DNA from: a virus
Direction: 5' to 3' (one strand)
DNA: 64,000 bases
Virus record (IMG/VR): IMGVR_UViG_3300042691_055965
Location: 62,001 to 126,000 of that record
Shown here: in pieces, positions 55,689 through 64,000 of the stretch
How positions within the stretch are numbered: position 1 is the stretch's first letter
How the letters are laid out: every line of letters starts with the position of its first letter
Position numbers and translations under genes: made by a program
The notes under the pieces: model-generated
Told to the model about the DNA's origin: nothing
What the model saw: the letters and a program-made list of their open reading frames with translations, nothing else
Database searches by the model: none

Positions 55689-55717
55689 AGCTAATAGACC
55701 AAACTTAAAATATATTT

Positions 55718-58618
55718 ATGGTAGCACAAGAAGAAATCGAACGCTTTTTATTAGGTGAAGACGAAGAAAAATATATCGTATCTATCGAATACGATTACAA
55801 AACATCCAAAATTTTTAAAGTAATACAGGACCCTGTAAAAGGTAAACTTTTACGAATGGATACTTTTATTCCGTTTGCTTGGGTTGGTGATTTAAGAGGT
55901 AAAAATTTTTATAAAAATAATAAAGATGCACAAAAACGTGCAATGTCTGAAAATGGTATCATCATTGAAAAACTTCAAGATCACGGTGATGAAAGACTTA
56001 AAACGGGTTTAACATTTATTGTTAAAACCACAAAAACATATTCTAACCTTATAAACTTTTTCAAAGGTGGTGGGCTTGATCCTTGGGGGAGGGACAATTC
56101 AGATTGTATTACTGTTTTATCTCCAGTGGAACAATACTTAATTCAAAAAAACAAAAGACTTTTTAAAGGGTTTGAAGAATACGATGAAATCCATAGATTC
56201 GTATTCGATATTGAAACAACGGGACTTGATCCGAAATCAAGTAGTATATTCCTTATTGGAATGAAAGACAATCGTGGTTTTTTGAAATTATTATCTGCAC
56301 AAAATCCTGATGAAGAAAGAAAGATGATTGTCGAATTTTTCAAAACAATCGACGAATTAAAACCTTCACTTATTGGTGGTTACAACTCAGCATTCTTTGA
56401 CTTTCCTTTTATTCTAAAAAGAGCAGAAATATTAAATCTAAACATTAAAAAAATAACGAAAACATTAAACCCCGATTATACTTTAAAACAAAAAGAAGGA
56501 ATATTGAAATTGGCAAATGAAATGGAACCCTATACACAAACACAAATGTGGGGTTACAACATTATAGATATAGCACACGCAGTAAGAAGGGCACAAGCAA
56601 TCAATTCAGATATTAAAAGTTGGTCTCTGAAGTATATTACCAAATTTATTGAAGCCGAAAAACAAAATCGTGTTTATGTTGAAGGAGATAAGATTGGTAA
56701 AATTTATTTTGACAATGAGGATTATTGGATGAATAAAGAAAACGGAGCCTACAAAAAAGTTGGTTTGGATGAAAATATAGATGAAGTTTGTGGTAGAAGA
56801 ACTGATGTCTATGATAAAACAACAGGTTCCAAAATAATTGAACAATACTTGGACGATGACTTGTATGAAACAATGATTGTTGACGAGCAATTTAATCAAG
56901 CAAATTTCTTGTTGTCAAAACTTGTACCAACAACATACGAACGTCTTTCTACTATGGGTACGGCAACTCTTTGGAAAATGATTATGTGTGCTTGGTCATA
57001 CAAAAACAATTTGGCATTACCTAAAAAGAAAGAAAAACGTAAATTTACGGGAGGACTTTCTAGGTTGGTTCAGGTTGGGTATTCAAGAAACGTATTAAAA
57101 CTTGACTACTCTTCACTATACCCTTCCATTCAGTTGGTACATGATGTGTTTCCTGCTTGTGATGTTACAGGTGCAATGAAAAGTATGTTAAAGTATTTCC
57201 GTGATACTCGTATTAAATATAAAAACTTGGCGGGGGAATACAAATCAATAGATTTAAAAGCATCAATTTCATACGATAGAAAACAATTACCAATTAAAAT
57301 CTTTATCAACGCATTCTTTGGTTCGTTATCTGCTCCTCACGTATTTCCTTGGGGTGATATTGATATGGGTGAACAGATTACTTGTACAGGTAGACAGTAT
57401 CTTCGTCAGATGATTATGTACTTTATGAAACGTGGATATGTTCCATTGGTGATGGACACGGATGGTGTAAACTTCGAAACCCCTGAAGATAGAGAAAACT
57501 ATAAGTACATCGGTAAAGGACTTAATGGTTTAGTTAAAGAAGGTAAAGAATATGTGGGTGCTGAAGCGGATGTTGCAGAATACAATGACTTATTTATGCG
57601 AAATGAAATGGGTCTTGATATTGATGGTGTATGGCCGGCAACAATCAACGTGGCACGTAAAAACTATGCACTTCTTACAGATAAAGGTAAAGTTAAACTT
57701 ACTGGTAACTCTATTAAGTCTAAAAAACTTCAAACATATGTTGCAGAGTTTTTGGATAAAGGATTAAGAATGTTACTTGATGGTAAAGGTGGTGAGTTTT
57801 TAGATTTTTATTATGAGTATGTAAGTAAAATTTATAATAAAAAAATTCCGTTAGCAAAAATAGCAAACAAATCCCGTGTTAAACAATCAATAGATGATTA
57901 TAAAGTACATATTACAAAAACAACAAAGGCGGGAAGTTTAATGTCTAGACAGGCACATATGGAACTTTTAATGAATGCAGGAAAAAAACCAGGTTTAGGA
58001 GATACTATCTATTATGTTAATAATGGAGAAAAGAAATCACACGGTGATGTTCAGAAAAAAACCACAAAAATGACAAAAAAACAAATAGAAGATTATATGA
58101 ATATTCATGGAGAGGTTCCTCCTGAAATGTTATCTAAAAGTGAAGTGATTCTAAATTGTTATTTGATTGATGAAAAAGAAATTGAAAACAATCCTGATTT
58201 ATTAGGTGAGTATAATGTTCCAAGATACTTGGCGGCATTTAACAAAAGAATTGAGCCGTTACTTGTTGTTTATAGTCCTGATATTAGAAAAGATATTTTA
58301 ATTGAAGATCCTAAAGATCAACCAATTTTTACAAAGTCACAAACTGTATTGGGTAGAGGATTTCCGATGAAAGAAAAGGATCAAGACAATTTAGATGAGG
58401 TGTTAACGCTATCTGATATGGAAATTAAATTTTGGCAGTCAGTTGGAATCGATCCGTACTATATGTACATAGATGATACCATTAATTTAGTTGATGAAAG
58501 TAGAGTTAAAAATAATAAAGAGTTGATGGAAAAAGAAATAAAAGTGTCAAAGGTTGATGAAGATGAATTTTTTGAGTTTGATACTGAAGCGGATTTAACT
58601 TCTTTAATTTTTGATTAA
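55718..58618 (+). CDS. Family B DNA polymerase, gp43-like
   Basis: The 966-residue protein has exonuclease motifs FDIETTG (Asp164, Glu166), NSAFFDF (ExoII) and YLDDD (ExoIII). The polymerase motifs are LDYSSLYPSI (A, Asp463), KIFINAFFG (B, Lys527-Gly535, with Phe where Tyr is usual) and MDTDG (C, Asp580/Asp582). It replicates the phage genome with proofreading. Length is slightly over the T4 enzyme (898). The gene stands alone on the plus strand with its own leader. Confidence 0.95.
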   Translation: MVAQEEIERFLLGEDEEKYIVSIEYDYKTSKIFKVIQDPVKGKLLRMDTFIPFAWVGDLRGKNFYKNNKDAQKRAMSENGIIIEKLQDHGDERLKTGLTFIVKTTKTYSNLINFFKGGGLDPWGRDNSDCITVLSPVEQYLIQKNKRLFKGFEEYDEIHRFVFDIETTGLDPKSSSIFLIGMKDNRGFLKLLSAQNPDEERKMIVEFFKTIDELKPSLIGGYNSAFFDFPFILKRAEILNLNIKKITKTLNPDYTLKQKEGILKLANEMEPYTQTQMWGYNIIDIAHAVRRAQAINSDIKSWSLKYITKFIEAEKQNRVYVEGDKIGKIYFDNEDYWMNKENGAYKKVGLDENIDEVCGRRTDVYDKTTGSKIIEQYLDDDLYETMIVDEQFNQANFLLSKLVPTTYERLSTMGTATLWKMIMCAWSYKNNLALPKKKEKRKFTGGLSRLVQVGYSRNVLKLDYSSLYPSIQLVHDVFPACDVTGAMKSMLKYFRDTRIKYKNLAGEYKSIDLKASISYDRKQLPIKIFINAFFGSLSAPHVFPWGDIDMGEQITCTGRQYLRQMIMYFMKRGYVPLVMDTDGVNFETPEDRENYKYIGKGLNGLVKEGKEYVGAEADVAEYNDLFMRNEMGLDIDGVWPATINVARKNYALLTDKGKVKLTGNSIKSKKLQTYVAEFLDKGLRMLLDGKGGEFLDFYYEYVSKIYNKKIPLAKIANKSRVKQSIDDYKVHITKTTKAGSLMSRQAHMELLMNAGKKPGLGDTIYYVNNGEKKSHGDVQKKTTKMTKKQIEDYMNIHGEVPPEMLSKSEVILNCYLIDEKEIENNPDLLGEYNVPRYLAAFNKRIEPLLVVYSPDIRKDILIEDPKDQPIFTKSQTVLGRGFPMKEKDQDNLDEVLTLSDMEIKFWQSVGIDPYYMYIDDTINLVDESRVKNNKELMEKEIKVSKVDEDEFFEFDTEADLTSLIFD

Positions 58619-58947
58619 TCCATTTTCAAACCATCACTACTTAGTATGTACCAAAAATCACCAATTAGTTTGAATTCTACACATGCTCCTTTATTAAGTT
58701 CTATGATGTCAAACTCTTCATCTATTTTTTTGTCACTTGTGATGTTAATTACCGTAAGTGCTTTTACGATAACGTGGTCAGATGTTTTAGAATCCAAATA
58801 AAGGTTACATTCTGAAATACCTTTTACTACTATGAATTTTTCACCATTAGTATCATATTGACTATTACTTACAATTACAGATTCAGAAGATAAAGTTTCT
58901 TTTCCGTTTACAGTTCTTGTAATAGGTGTTGATTTGAATATTGCCAT
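58615..58947 (-). CDS. Small unknown protein
   Basis: The protein has about 110 residues from the ATG at 58947 (an earlier ATG at 58965 would overlap the neck gene). It is beta-rich with a Ser/Thr-rich N-terminus and resembles Ig-like or baseplate-decorating domains, without a specific match. Convergent with the polymerase gene, its stop overlaps by 4 bases. Confidence 0.55.
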   Translation of the reverse strand: MAIFKSTPITRTVNGKETLSSESVIVSNSQYDTNGEKFIVVKGISECNLYLDSKTSDHVIVKALTVINITSDKKIDEEFDIIELNKGACVEFKLIGDFWYILSSDGLKMD

Positions 58948-58954
58948 AAAGTTT

Positions 58955-60073
58955 TTAAATAACATTATAAGGACTTGTAAACGCTCTGAACTTTAAAGCC
59001 TTGTTCATATTTTCCGCTTGTAACCCTTTAATTTCCCATTGTTTTTCAGGTCTTAATCTTTCAAGTCTTAATTTTAGTTCTTCCCACAATATTGTTTTTT
59101 CATCTTTTGCTTCCGTTTGAAGTGAAGTGTATTCTAAGGTAAGTTCTGAATCCGGAGTCTTTAAGTTACCGCTATACTTACCTCTTACTCTTGCCAATGT
59201 TTCTTTACAATATGCGGTAAACCATCGTCTTACCCATGTCTTAGCAGGTGAATTTAATTCGTCCCAAGATATTTCATCTATTGGAACATCTGATGGTAAT
59301 CTTACGATGTCGGGATTTTTCTTCAAACAATCCTCCCTATCGAAAGTATCGTAATACCAATACCATACACGATATTGATTTCTTTGAATGTTTCCAAAAT
59401 CAAACTTTCCTCCAGGTACATTCATTAAGTGTATTGCTTTTTTTCCTTCAGGAAGTGCTGTTACCCTATATGTTAAATCACCTGTTATGATTCTTCTTTT
59501 CATTTGAATGTCTGCCATTCTTAAAAGAATGTCAAATGCTGGTGTGATAAAATAATTACCAGTAGTTCCCATTTGTGAAAAACCGGCACCACCACCAAGT
59601 CCAATACCACCAAAACCACCAAAACCACCCATAAACGGATCAAAATATGCTGCGTCAAGTTCAGGTCTTGCGAACCATAATAGTTCATTAAGTTCCCTTC
59701 CTGCAGGTATTTCATATATTTGTTGACCTGGTATTAAATCAATATAATCTTTTTCTAATACAGAATCACCACCAGCTTGAAGTCCAACTATCTTTGAATA
59801 TGCGTAAGTGTATTGGGTTTCCCAATCCATACTTCTTGTAGTAAAAGCCCTTGTTACAGATTGTTCATCCAAATTTAAACCATATAATGATGACCATTGA
59901 CTTTCAATAAGCCAATCATTAACGTGTTGTGCATAATCTTGTATGGAAAGTTCAAGAAGTGAATCCATCATTTCGTCTTCAAGTTCTACTGAACGTAATG
60001 GTGCACCCAAAAGATTTTTAATTCTTTTGTAAAGTTTACTTCTTTCTGGTTCTGTAATTATGGTAGTTGTCAT
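58955..60073 (-). CDS. Neck protein, T4 gp13-like
   Basis: The 372-residue protein starts with ERSKLYKRIKNLLGAPLRSV and then LEDEMMDSLLELSIQDYAQH, the gp13/neck N-terminal pattern. A Gly-rich loop (FMGGFGGFGGIGLGGGAGF) lies near residues 145-163, and an Arg/Trp-rich C-terminal half follows. In T4, gp13 closes the head-tail connector. A TATTTATA box lies 11 bases upstream. Confidence 0.65.
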   Translation of the reverse strand: MTTTIITEPERSKLYKRIKNLLGAPLRSVELEDEMMDSLLELSIQDYAQHVNDWLIESQWSSLYGLNLDEQSVTRAFTTRSMDWETQYTYAYSKIVGLQAGGDSVLEKDYIDLIPGQQIYEIPAGRELNELLWFARPELDAAYFDPFMGGFGGFGGIGLGGGAGFSQMGTTGNYFITPAFDILLRMADIQMKRRIITGDLTYRVTALPEGKKAIHLMNVPGGKFDFGNIQRNQYRVWYWYYDTFDREDCLKKNPDIVRLPSDVPIDEISWDELNSPAKTWVRRWFTAYCKETLARVRGKYSGNLKTPDSELTLEYTSLQTEAKDEKTILWEELKLRLERLRPEKQWEIKGLQAENMNKALKFRAFTSPYNVI

Positions 60074-60084
60074 AGACTTTTTTG

Positions 60085-60092
60085 TATAAATA
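60085..60092 (-). promoter_or_regulatory. Candidate late promoter TATTTATA
   Basis: The octamer ends 11 bases before the start of the neck-protein gene. Confidence 0.6.
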
Positions 60093-60111
60093 TTTTGCTA
60101 AATCAAAATAT

Positions 60112-60825
60112 TCAATACTTGTTTCTTTTAATTTGGGTGGTATACAAATCATTGATAAATCCCCAATTTACAACTTTCCAAAAATTGGAAGTGTATTTAT
60201 CCCTTTGATTTTTGTATTTTAAATAATATGCGTGTTCCCAAACATCTAAGCCTAATATTGGATAACCTCTTTCTTTTTCCGTATTCATTAGTGGGTTGTC
60301 TTGATTTGCAGTTGTTACTATTTTTAATCTACCATTATCTTTCAAAATTAACCATACCCAACCTGAACCAAACCTATTTTTTGCTGATTCTTCAAATTCT
60401 TCTTTAAAATTGTCAAATGAACCAAAAGTTTTTTCAATTTTTTCTTTAATCGGTCCTTCAAATTTTTGTTTTTTTGGTGATAACATTTTCCAAAATAAAG
60501 CATGATTAAATGCTCCACCTCCATTGTTTTTTACTTTGTCATTAAATTTGGATATACTTTTAATGATTTGTTCTAAATCTAAATCTTTACCTTTAACTTT
60601 TTCAAGTTCAACATTCAACTTATCAACATAACCTTTATAGTGTTTACTATAATGTGTTTTCATTGTTTCTGCATCAATAAAACTTTCAAGTGAATCGTAT
60701 TCGTATGGAAGTTTGTCTATACTTATTTTTTTGATTTCAGAAATGATATCTTGTTTTTTTGGTGAAACAACGTCAAGTTTAGATTCAATGATATCTATTT
60801 TTTTATGTAAACTTTTTAATAGCAT
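60112..60825 (-). CDS. Fe/Mn superoxide dismutase
   Basis: The protein has 237 residues from the ATG at 60825 (an in-frame GTG at 60840 is possible). The four metal ligands are in place: His58 (MKTHYSKHY), His108 (GGAFNHALFW), Asp194 and His198 (LDVWEHAYY). The sequence is longer than typical enzymes by an N-terminal charged helix (1-36). It turns superoxide into peroxide; in a phage it could protect the infected cell. Fe or Mn preference is not decidable. Confidence 0.9.
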   Translation of the reverse strand: MLLKSLHKKIDIIESKLDVVSPKKQDIISEIKKISIDKLPYEYDSLESFIDAETMKTHYSKHYKGYVDKLNVELEKVKGKDLDLEQIIKSISKFNDKVKNNGGGAFNHALFWKMLSPKKQKFEGPIKEKIEKTFGSFDNFKEEFEESAKNRFGSGWVWLILKDNGRLKIVTTANQDNPLMNTEKERGYPILGLDVWEHAYYLKYKNQRDKYTSNFWKVVNWGFINDLYTTQIKRNKY

Positions 60826-60836
60826 ATAAATAAATA

Positions 60837-62600
60837 TCACCTACTATACGAAATCATATTTAACATTTCTTCTATTGTTGACGCATCATCTAACATATCA
60901 TCACCCATTACGGTTGAAATGATTTTTTTCTTTCTATTAAGTATATCATATATTACACCTTCTATAGTGTTTTCAAATAGGGGATAATAAACCGAAGTTG
61001 ACTTTTTTTGTCCGATTCTATGTGATCTATCTTCAGCTTGTGCGTGTTCAGCAGGAACAAATGATAAATCATTCATGATTACTGCTTCAGCGGAAGTCAA
61101 TGTGATACCAACTCCCGCAGCTTTCAAGTTACCAACAAATACTTTTATTTTATCGTTTTCTTGAAAGTCGTCAACTGCCTTTTGTCTATGTGGTTTTGAA
61201 CATGAACCATCTAAATAAACAGCTTCTTTTCCGAAGTGTTCATATATAGTTCGTAACGTATCTGTAAAATTCGTAAATATAATTACTTTTTTTCCTTGTT
61301 CAATAATGTTTTCTGCAAGTTCTATGGTGTTTTTAATTTTTTCTTCAGCCAACACTTTTCTTACTTTCATTAATTTACCAAACTGAATTGTAAGTGACGA
61401 AGATTCTTCGGAGTTACCATCATACCAATTATAATATTCGCCCATCAATTCTTCATATTCTTTTGATTTTAATCTTAAATAAACGGGTGTAATAATTTTA
61501 TCGGGTAAATCTAAAACATCTTCTTTTAGTCTTCTTAAGATATGTGTTTGTGTTCGTTCCCTTAATTCATCAAGATTAGATGCTCCCGTTACGTTCCAAA
61601 CTTTTCTATTACCCACACTAAATTGATATCCGTTACAATACCTTTTAGCATATGCCATCCAATTTGCAGCAACAGGACTTTCAACAAGTTTTAATAAATT
61701 ATAATAGTTCATCGGTCTTGATGTCATTGGTGTTCCTGTTAAAAGCCAAACCCTATCTAGTTTGTCACACAAGTCATTGACTATTTTTGTTCTTTGAGCT
61801 TGTGGATTCGAAATCATGTGAGCTTCATCCATTATTACCAAATCAAACTTAGTATTTAAAATCACTGATTCATCTTTCTTTTTCGGATCGTGAAAGTTTT
61901 TTAAAATGTCGTAGTTAATAATCACAAAATCAGATTCAGTTGAAAATTTTTTTCCTTCTGAAATATATACACTTCTATCTGAATAATTTTCTATTTCTCT
62001 TTGCCAATTTATTTTAAGTGATGCGGGACAAATAATTAAAATTTTCTTTGCTCCTGATTCAAGAGCAGATATAATTGTTGATGTTGTTTTACCAAGTCCC
62101 ATGTCATCTGCCAAAATAAACTTTTTGTTACCTACCAATTTTTGAATGGCTTCTTTTTGGTGTTCCATTGGAAGTCTATGGTTATACTTTCCGTAATCGA
62201 CAACAACGTTTTTAACTTCATTGTCTTTTATTAATGCCGACTTTGGTAACCAAAAATCATGAATAGTTTCACCACTCCAAATTTTTCCCCAAATATGATA
62301 TGATTTGTCTTTTTCTACCAACAATTTTTCAACATATATTTCTGTTGGTTCTTTTGTATACATTTTATCTTCTTTAAGTTTTTTTCCAAAATAAGAATCT
62401 AACTTAACCCATTTTTTTGCAACTTTCGGGGTTGTATTTTGATAGTTGATAATATACTCAGCTTGACTTCTTGTGGGAGTAAAAGACTTACTATTTAGTT
62501 TTTTGTTCTTAAGATTCAATATAAAATTATTAGACCCATTATAGTCTTCTAATATTTCTAATGATTTTTTTTCTGGTGTAGATGATACTAATTCTTCCAT
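60837..62600 (-). CDS. SNF2-type DNA helicase/ATPase
   Basis: The protein has about 587 residues from the ATG at 62600. An N-terminal variable region (1-140) is followed by Walker A DDMGLGKTT (165-173), the DEAH box (258-261), a TGTPMTSRP motif III and the C-terminal half with QAEDRSHRIGQ (motif VI). The arrangement matches SNF2/SMARCAL1-like translocases, a group that includes phage fork-remodelling enzymes analogous to UvsW. I do not call it UvsW because the domain type differs. Confidence 0.85.
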   Translation of the reverse strand: MEELVSSTPEKKSLEILEDYNGSNNFILNLKNKKLNSKSFTPTRSQAEYIINYQNTTPKVAKKWVKLDSYFGKKLKEDKMYTKEPTEIYVEKLLVEKDKSYHIWGKIWSGETIHDFWLPKSALIKDNEVKNVVVDYGKYNHRLPMEHQKEAIQKLVGNKKFILADDMGLGKTTSTIISALESGAKKILIICPASLKINWQREIENYSDRSVYISEGKKFSTESDFVIINYDILKNFHDPKKKDESVILNTKFDLVIMDEAHMISNPQAQRTKIVNDLCDKLDRVWLLTGTPMTSRPMNYYNLLKLVESPVAANWMAYAKRYCNGYQFSVGNRKVWNVTGASNLDELRERTQTHILRRLKEDVLDLPDKIITPVYLRLKSKEYEELMGEYYNWYDGNSEESSSLTIQFGKLMKVRKVLAEEKIKNTIELAENIIEQGKKVIIFTNFTDTLRTIYEHFGKEAVYLDGSCSKPHRQKAVDDFQENDKIKVFVGNLKAAGVGITLTSAEAVIMNDLSFVPAEHAQAEDRSHRIGQKKSTSVYYPLFENTIEGVIYDILNRKKKIISTVMGDDMLDDASTIEEMLNMISYSR

Positions 62601-62605
62601 TGCAC

Positions 62606-62655
62606 TATAAATAAAAATAGTAAATTCTAATAAATAATCAATTAAAGTATTTATA
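62606..62655. promoter_or_regulatory. Possible divergent TATTTATA boxes, weaker
   Basis: TATTTATA occurs on the minus strand at 62606-62613 (5 bases before the helicase ATG) and on the plus strand at 62648-62655 (3 bases before the neck-like gene). Both are closer to the starts than the proposed 11-14 base spacing, so transcripts might be leaderless or the boxes may be chance. Confidence 0.3.
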
Positions 62656-62658
62656 GAT

Positions 62659-63174
62659 ATGGCACAAAATAAAGTTCCAATTACAAGATTAAATAAATTT
62701 TTTTCAGAAGAAGATTTCAATTTGGATATTGAAATGGGTTCTGAATGGTTGCATGGTGATATGAATTTTACACTTGTGTTGTATAGGGTTGATAGACAAA
62801 AAACAGATAAAGATGATGTTTATGGTGAAACAACGGAAGACGGTATACAATTTTTACCACCTGTCGAATTTAAAGGATTAGTAAAAATAGAAGCACCAAC
62901 TAATGTCGACTTGGGTACTTCTAAACTTGCTCAATCAGAACCAGGTAATTTGACAGTCAGTGTTTACCAAAGTTATTTAGATGACATGAACATAGAAATA
63001 TCATTTGGTGATTATATTGGTTATTACGAAACGGAAGATTTTGTAAGATTTTATTCTGTTGTAAATGACGGAAGGGTGTTTGGTGATAATAAGCACACAT
63101 ATGGTGGATACAAAAGATTTTATAGAACAATCACGGCATCACCTGTTAACACAAATGAATTCAAAGGATTATAA
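62659..63174 (+). CDS. Probable neck/head-completion structural protein
   Basis: The 171-residue, beta-rich protein carries FGDYIGYYETEDFVRFYSVV, similar in style to the gp14 neck family (a compact beta strand ending near a membrane-less surface patch). Its place next to a gp13-like gene and before a gp15-like gene suggests the head-tail joint. Family assignment is tentative. Confidence 0.4.
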   Translation: MAQNKVPITRLNKFFSEEDFNLDIEMGSEWLHGDMNFTLVLYRVDRQKTDKDDVYGETTEDGIQFLPPVEFKGLVKIEAPTNVDLGTSKLAQSEPGNLTVSVYQSYLDDMNIEISFGDYIGYYETEDFVRFYSVVNDGRVFGDNKHTYGGYKRFYRTITASPVNTNEFKGL

Positions 63175-63176
63175 TA

Positions 63177-64000
63177 ATGGCTTTACCAAAAAAAATAAAA
63201 AAAACTTTACCTTTGATTCCTACCAAAACTGGTAAGGAACGTAGGGAAGAATTACTTCAAGACATAACAAAAGATGGGACTTATCTTCCAAAAGGGGTTT
63301 TACATGCCGACTTGGATAAAGGAATGTTAGATTTTGTTAAAGATAAACTTGAGCTTGTGGTTGACAAAAAAAAAGTCCCAACAATAGATAGAATCATTAC
63401 CAACCAAAGTTGGGCACAATTTACACAAACTTGGGATTTTCAAGATTTAGATAAAAACATAACGTTACCTTTTATCACAACATTAAGGGCTCCCGAAGTA
63501 AAGTACGGTACAAATAATGCGGGTAGAGCAAACATACCTGAAAGACGACAATTTTTTTATTATACAGTACCCACTTGGGACGGACAAAGAAAAGGTGCTG
63601 ATGTTTATAAAATACCACAACCAATCCCTGTGGACTTAACCTTTACGGTTAAATTATTTTGTAATAGAATGCGTGAAGTCAATGAGTTCAACAAAATTTT
63701 GATGAGGACTTTCACATCTAAACAAGCTTACACACAAATAAAAGGACATTATATTCCATTAACGTTAGAAGATGTTAGTGATGAATCTGCTAAAGAATTA
63801 GAAAAAAGGAAATATTATATTGCAAGTTATAAGATTTTGATGATGGGACTTTTAATTGATGAAGAAGAATTTGAAGTTACACCAGCAATTTCAAGGCAAC
63901 TAACGTTGTTTGAATTTACAACAAACAATAGAAAAAAACGTGCAGTAATTGAACCGTCAAATCCAACAAACTTCGATTTAGATTTTACATTCGTAACAGG
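63177..64000 (+). CDS. Probable tail completion/sheath-stabilising protein, gp15-like, cut at edge
   Basis: The reading frame runs from ATG 63177 (2 bases after the previous stop) to the window end, at least 274 residues and open. A central IPVDLTFTVKLFCNRMREVN segment and the YKILMMGLLIDEEEFEV stretch resemble the strand pair and helix of T4 gp15. The first 60 residues are basic and polar. It is the last gene seen and continues outside the window. Confidence 0.4.
   Translation, partial: MALPKKIKKTLPLIPTKTGKERREELLQDITKDGTYLPKGVLHADLDKGMLDFVKDKLELVVDKKKVPTIDRIITNQSWAQFTQTWDFQDLDKNITLPFITTLRAPEVKYGTNNAGRANIPERRQFFYYTVPTWDGQRKGADVYKIPQPIPVDLTFTVKLFCNRMREVNEFNKILMRTFTSKQAYTQIKGHYIPLTLEDVSDESAKELEKRKYYIASYKILMMGLLIDEEEFEVTPAISRQLTLFEFTTNNRKKRAVIEPSNPTNFDLDFTFVT

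Noticed and set aside
1-64000. Temperate lifestyle (integrase, repressor, attachment site)
   Set aside because: No integrase, excisionase or phage repressor gene was seen; the rest of the genome could still hold one.

Overview
This window is almost certainly part of a large, AT-rich, strictly lytic-type myovirus (contractile tail, T4-like core) that infects a member of the Bacteroidota, most likely a flavobacterium. The phage assignment rests on several proteins. There is a T4 gp23-like major capsid protein preceded by an acidic scaffold-like protein, a family B DNA polymerase and a gp55-like late sigma factor. A gp5-like OB-fold baseplate protein, a gp13-like neck protein and very long repetitive fibres complete the set. 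The host assignment rests on three signs: four or five secreted proteins of the type IX secretion system (T9SS) kind, a feature restricted to Bacteroidota; A/T-rich start contexts without Shine-Dalgarno sequences; and -7 boxes of the TAnnTTTG type. I see no integrase, tRNA, rRNA, insertion sequence or CRISPR array. No stretch longer than about 200 bases lacks a gene.

Layout. 0-3.4 kb (+): head genes (scaffold, major capsid). 3.6-10.5 kb (+): a cassette of five signal-peptide proteins: a subtilisin-like protease, two SprB-repeat proteins and two adhesin-like proteins, most with T9SS C-terminal signals. 10.6-12.1 kb: small basic/Cys-containing proteins that may be packaged in the head. 12.1-20.4 kb (-): tail fibre, baseplate and coiled-coil structural genes. 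20.4-39.3 kb (-): the gp55-like sigma factor, then a nearly gapless run of about 20 genes dominated by sugar metabolism. It holds ten glycosyltransferase genes, RmlD-, RmlC- and epimerase-like enzymes, WecB and two methyltransferases. PhoH, a HAD-like protein, dUTPase and a DEDD exonuclease are embedded in it. 39.3-41.8 kb (-): small unknown or virion-associated genes, one WYL-like. 41.9-55.6 kb (+): giant fibres, including about 66 copies of a 17-residue repeat and a 9-residue-repeat solenoid. A sulfotransferase and a GT9 glycosyltransferase lie between them. 55.7-58.6 kb (+): DNA polymerase. 58.6-62.6 kb (-): gp13-like neck protein, Fe/Mn superoxide dismutase and SNF2-type helicase. 62.7-64 kb (+): probable neck/tail-completion genes, the last one cut by the window edge.

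How it fits together. Eight genes, nearly all putative virion genes on both strands, have the octamer TATTTATA or a one-base variant 11-14 bases before the start codon. I propose this as the late promoter read by the gp55-like sigma factor. The secreted-protein cassette appears to be driven by different, host-like promoters: a roughly 65-base leader is duplicated in front of its first two genes. The sugar genes, sulfotransferase and repetitive Asn/Thr-rich fibres together suggest that the phage decorates its own fibres or alters the host surface glycan. The T9SS cargo suggests that it has the host export proteins onto the cell surface or into the medium during infection. Both functional proposals are inferences from sequence.
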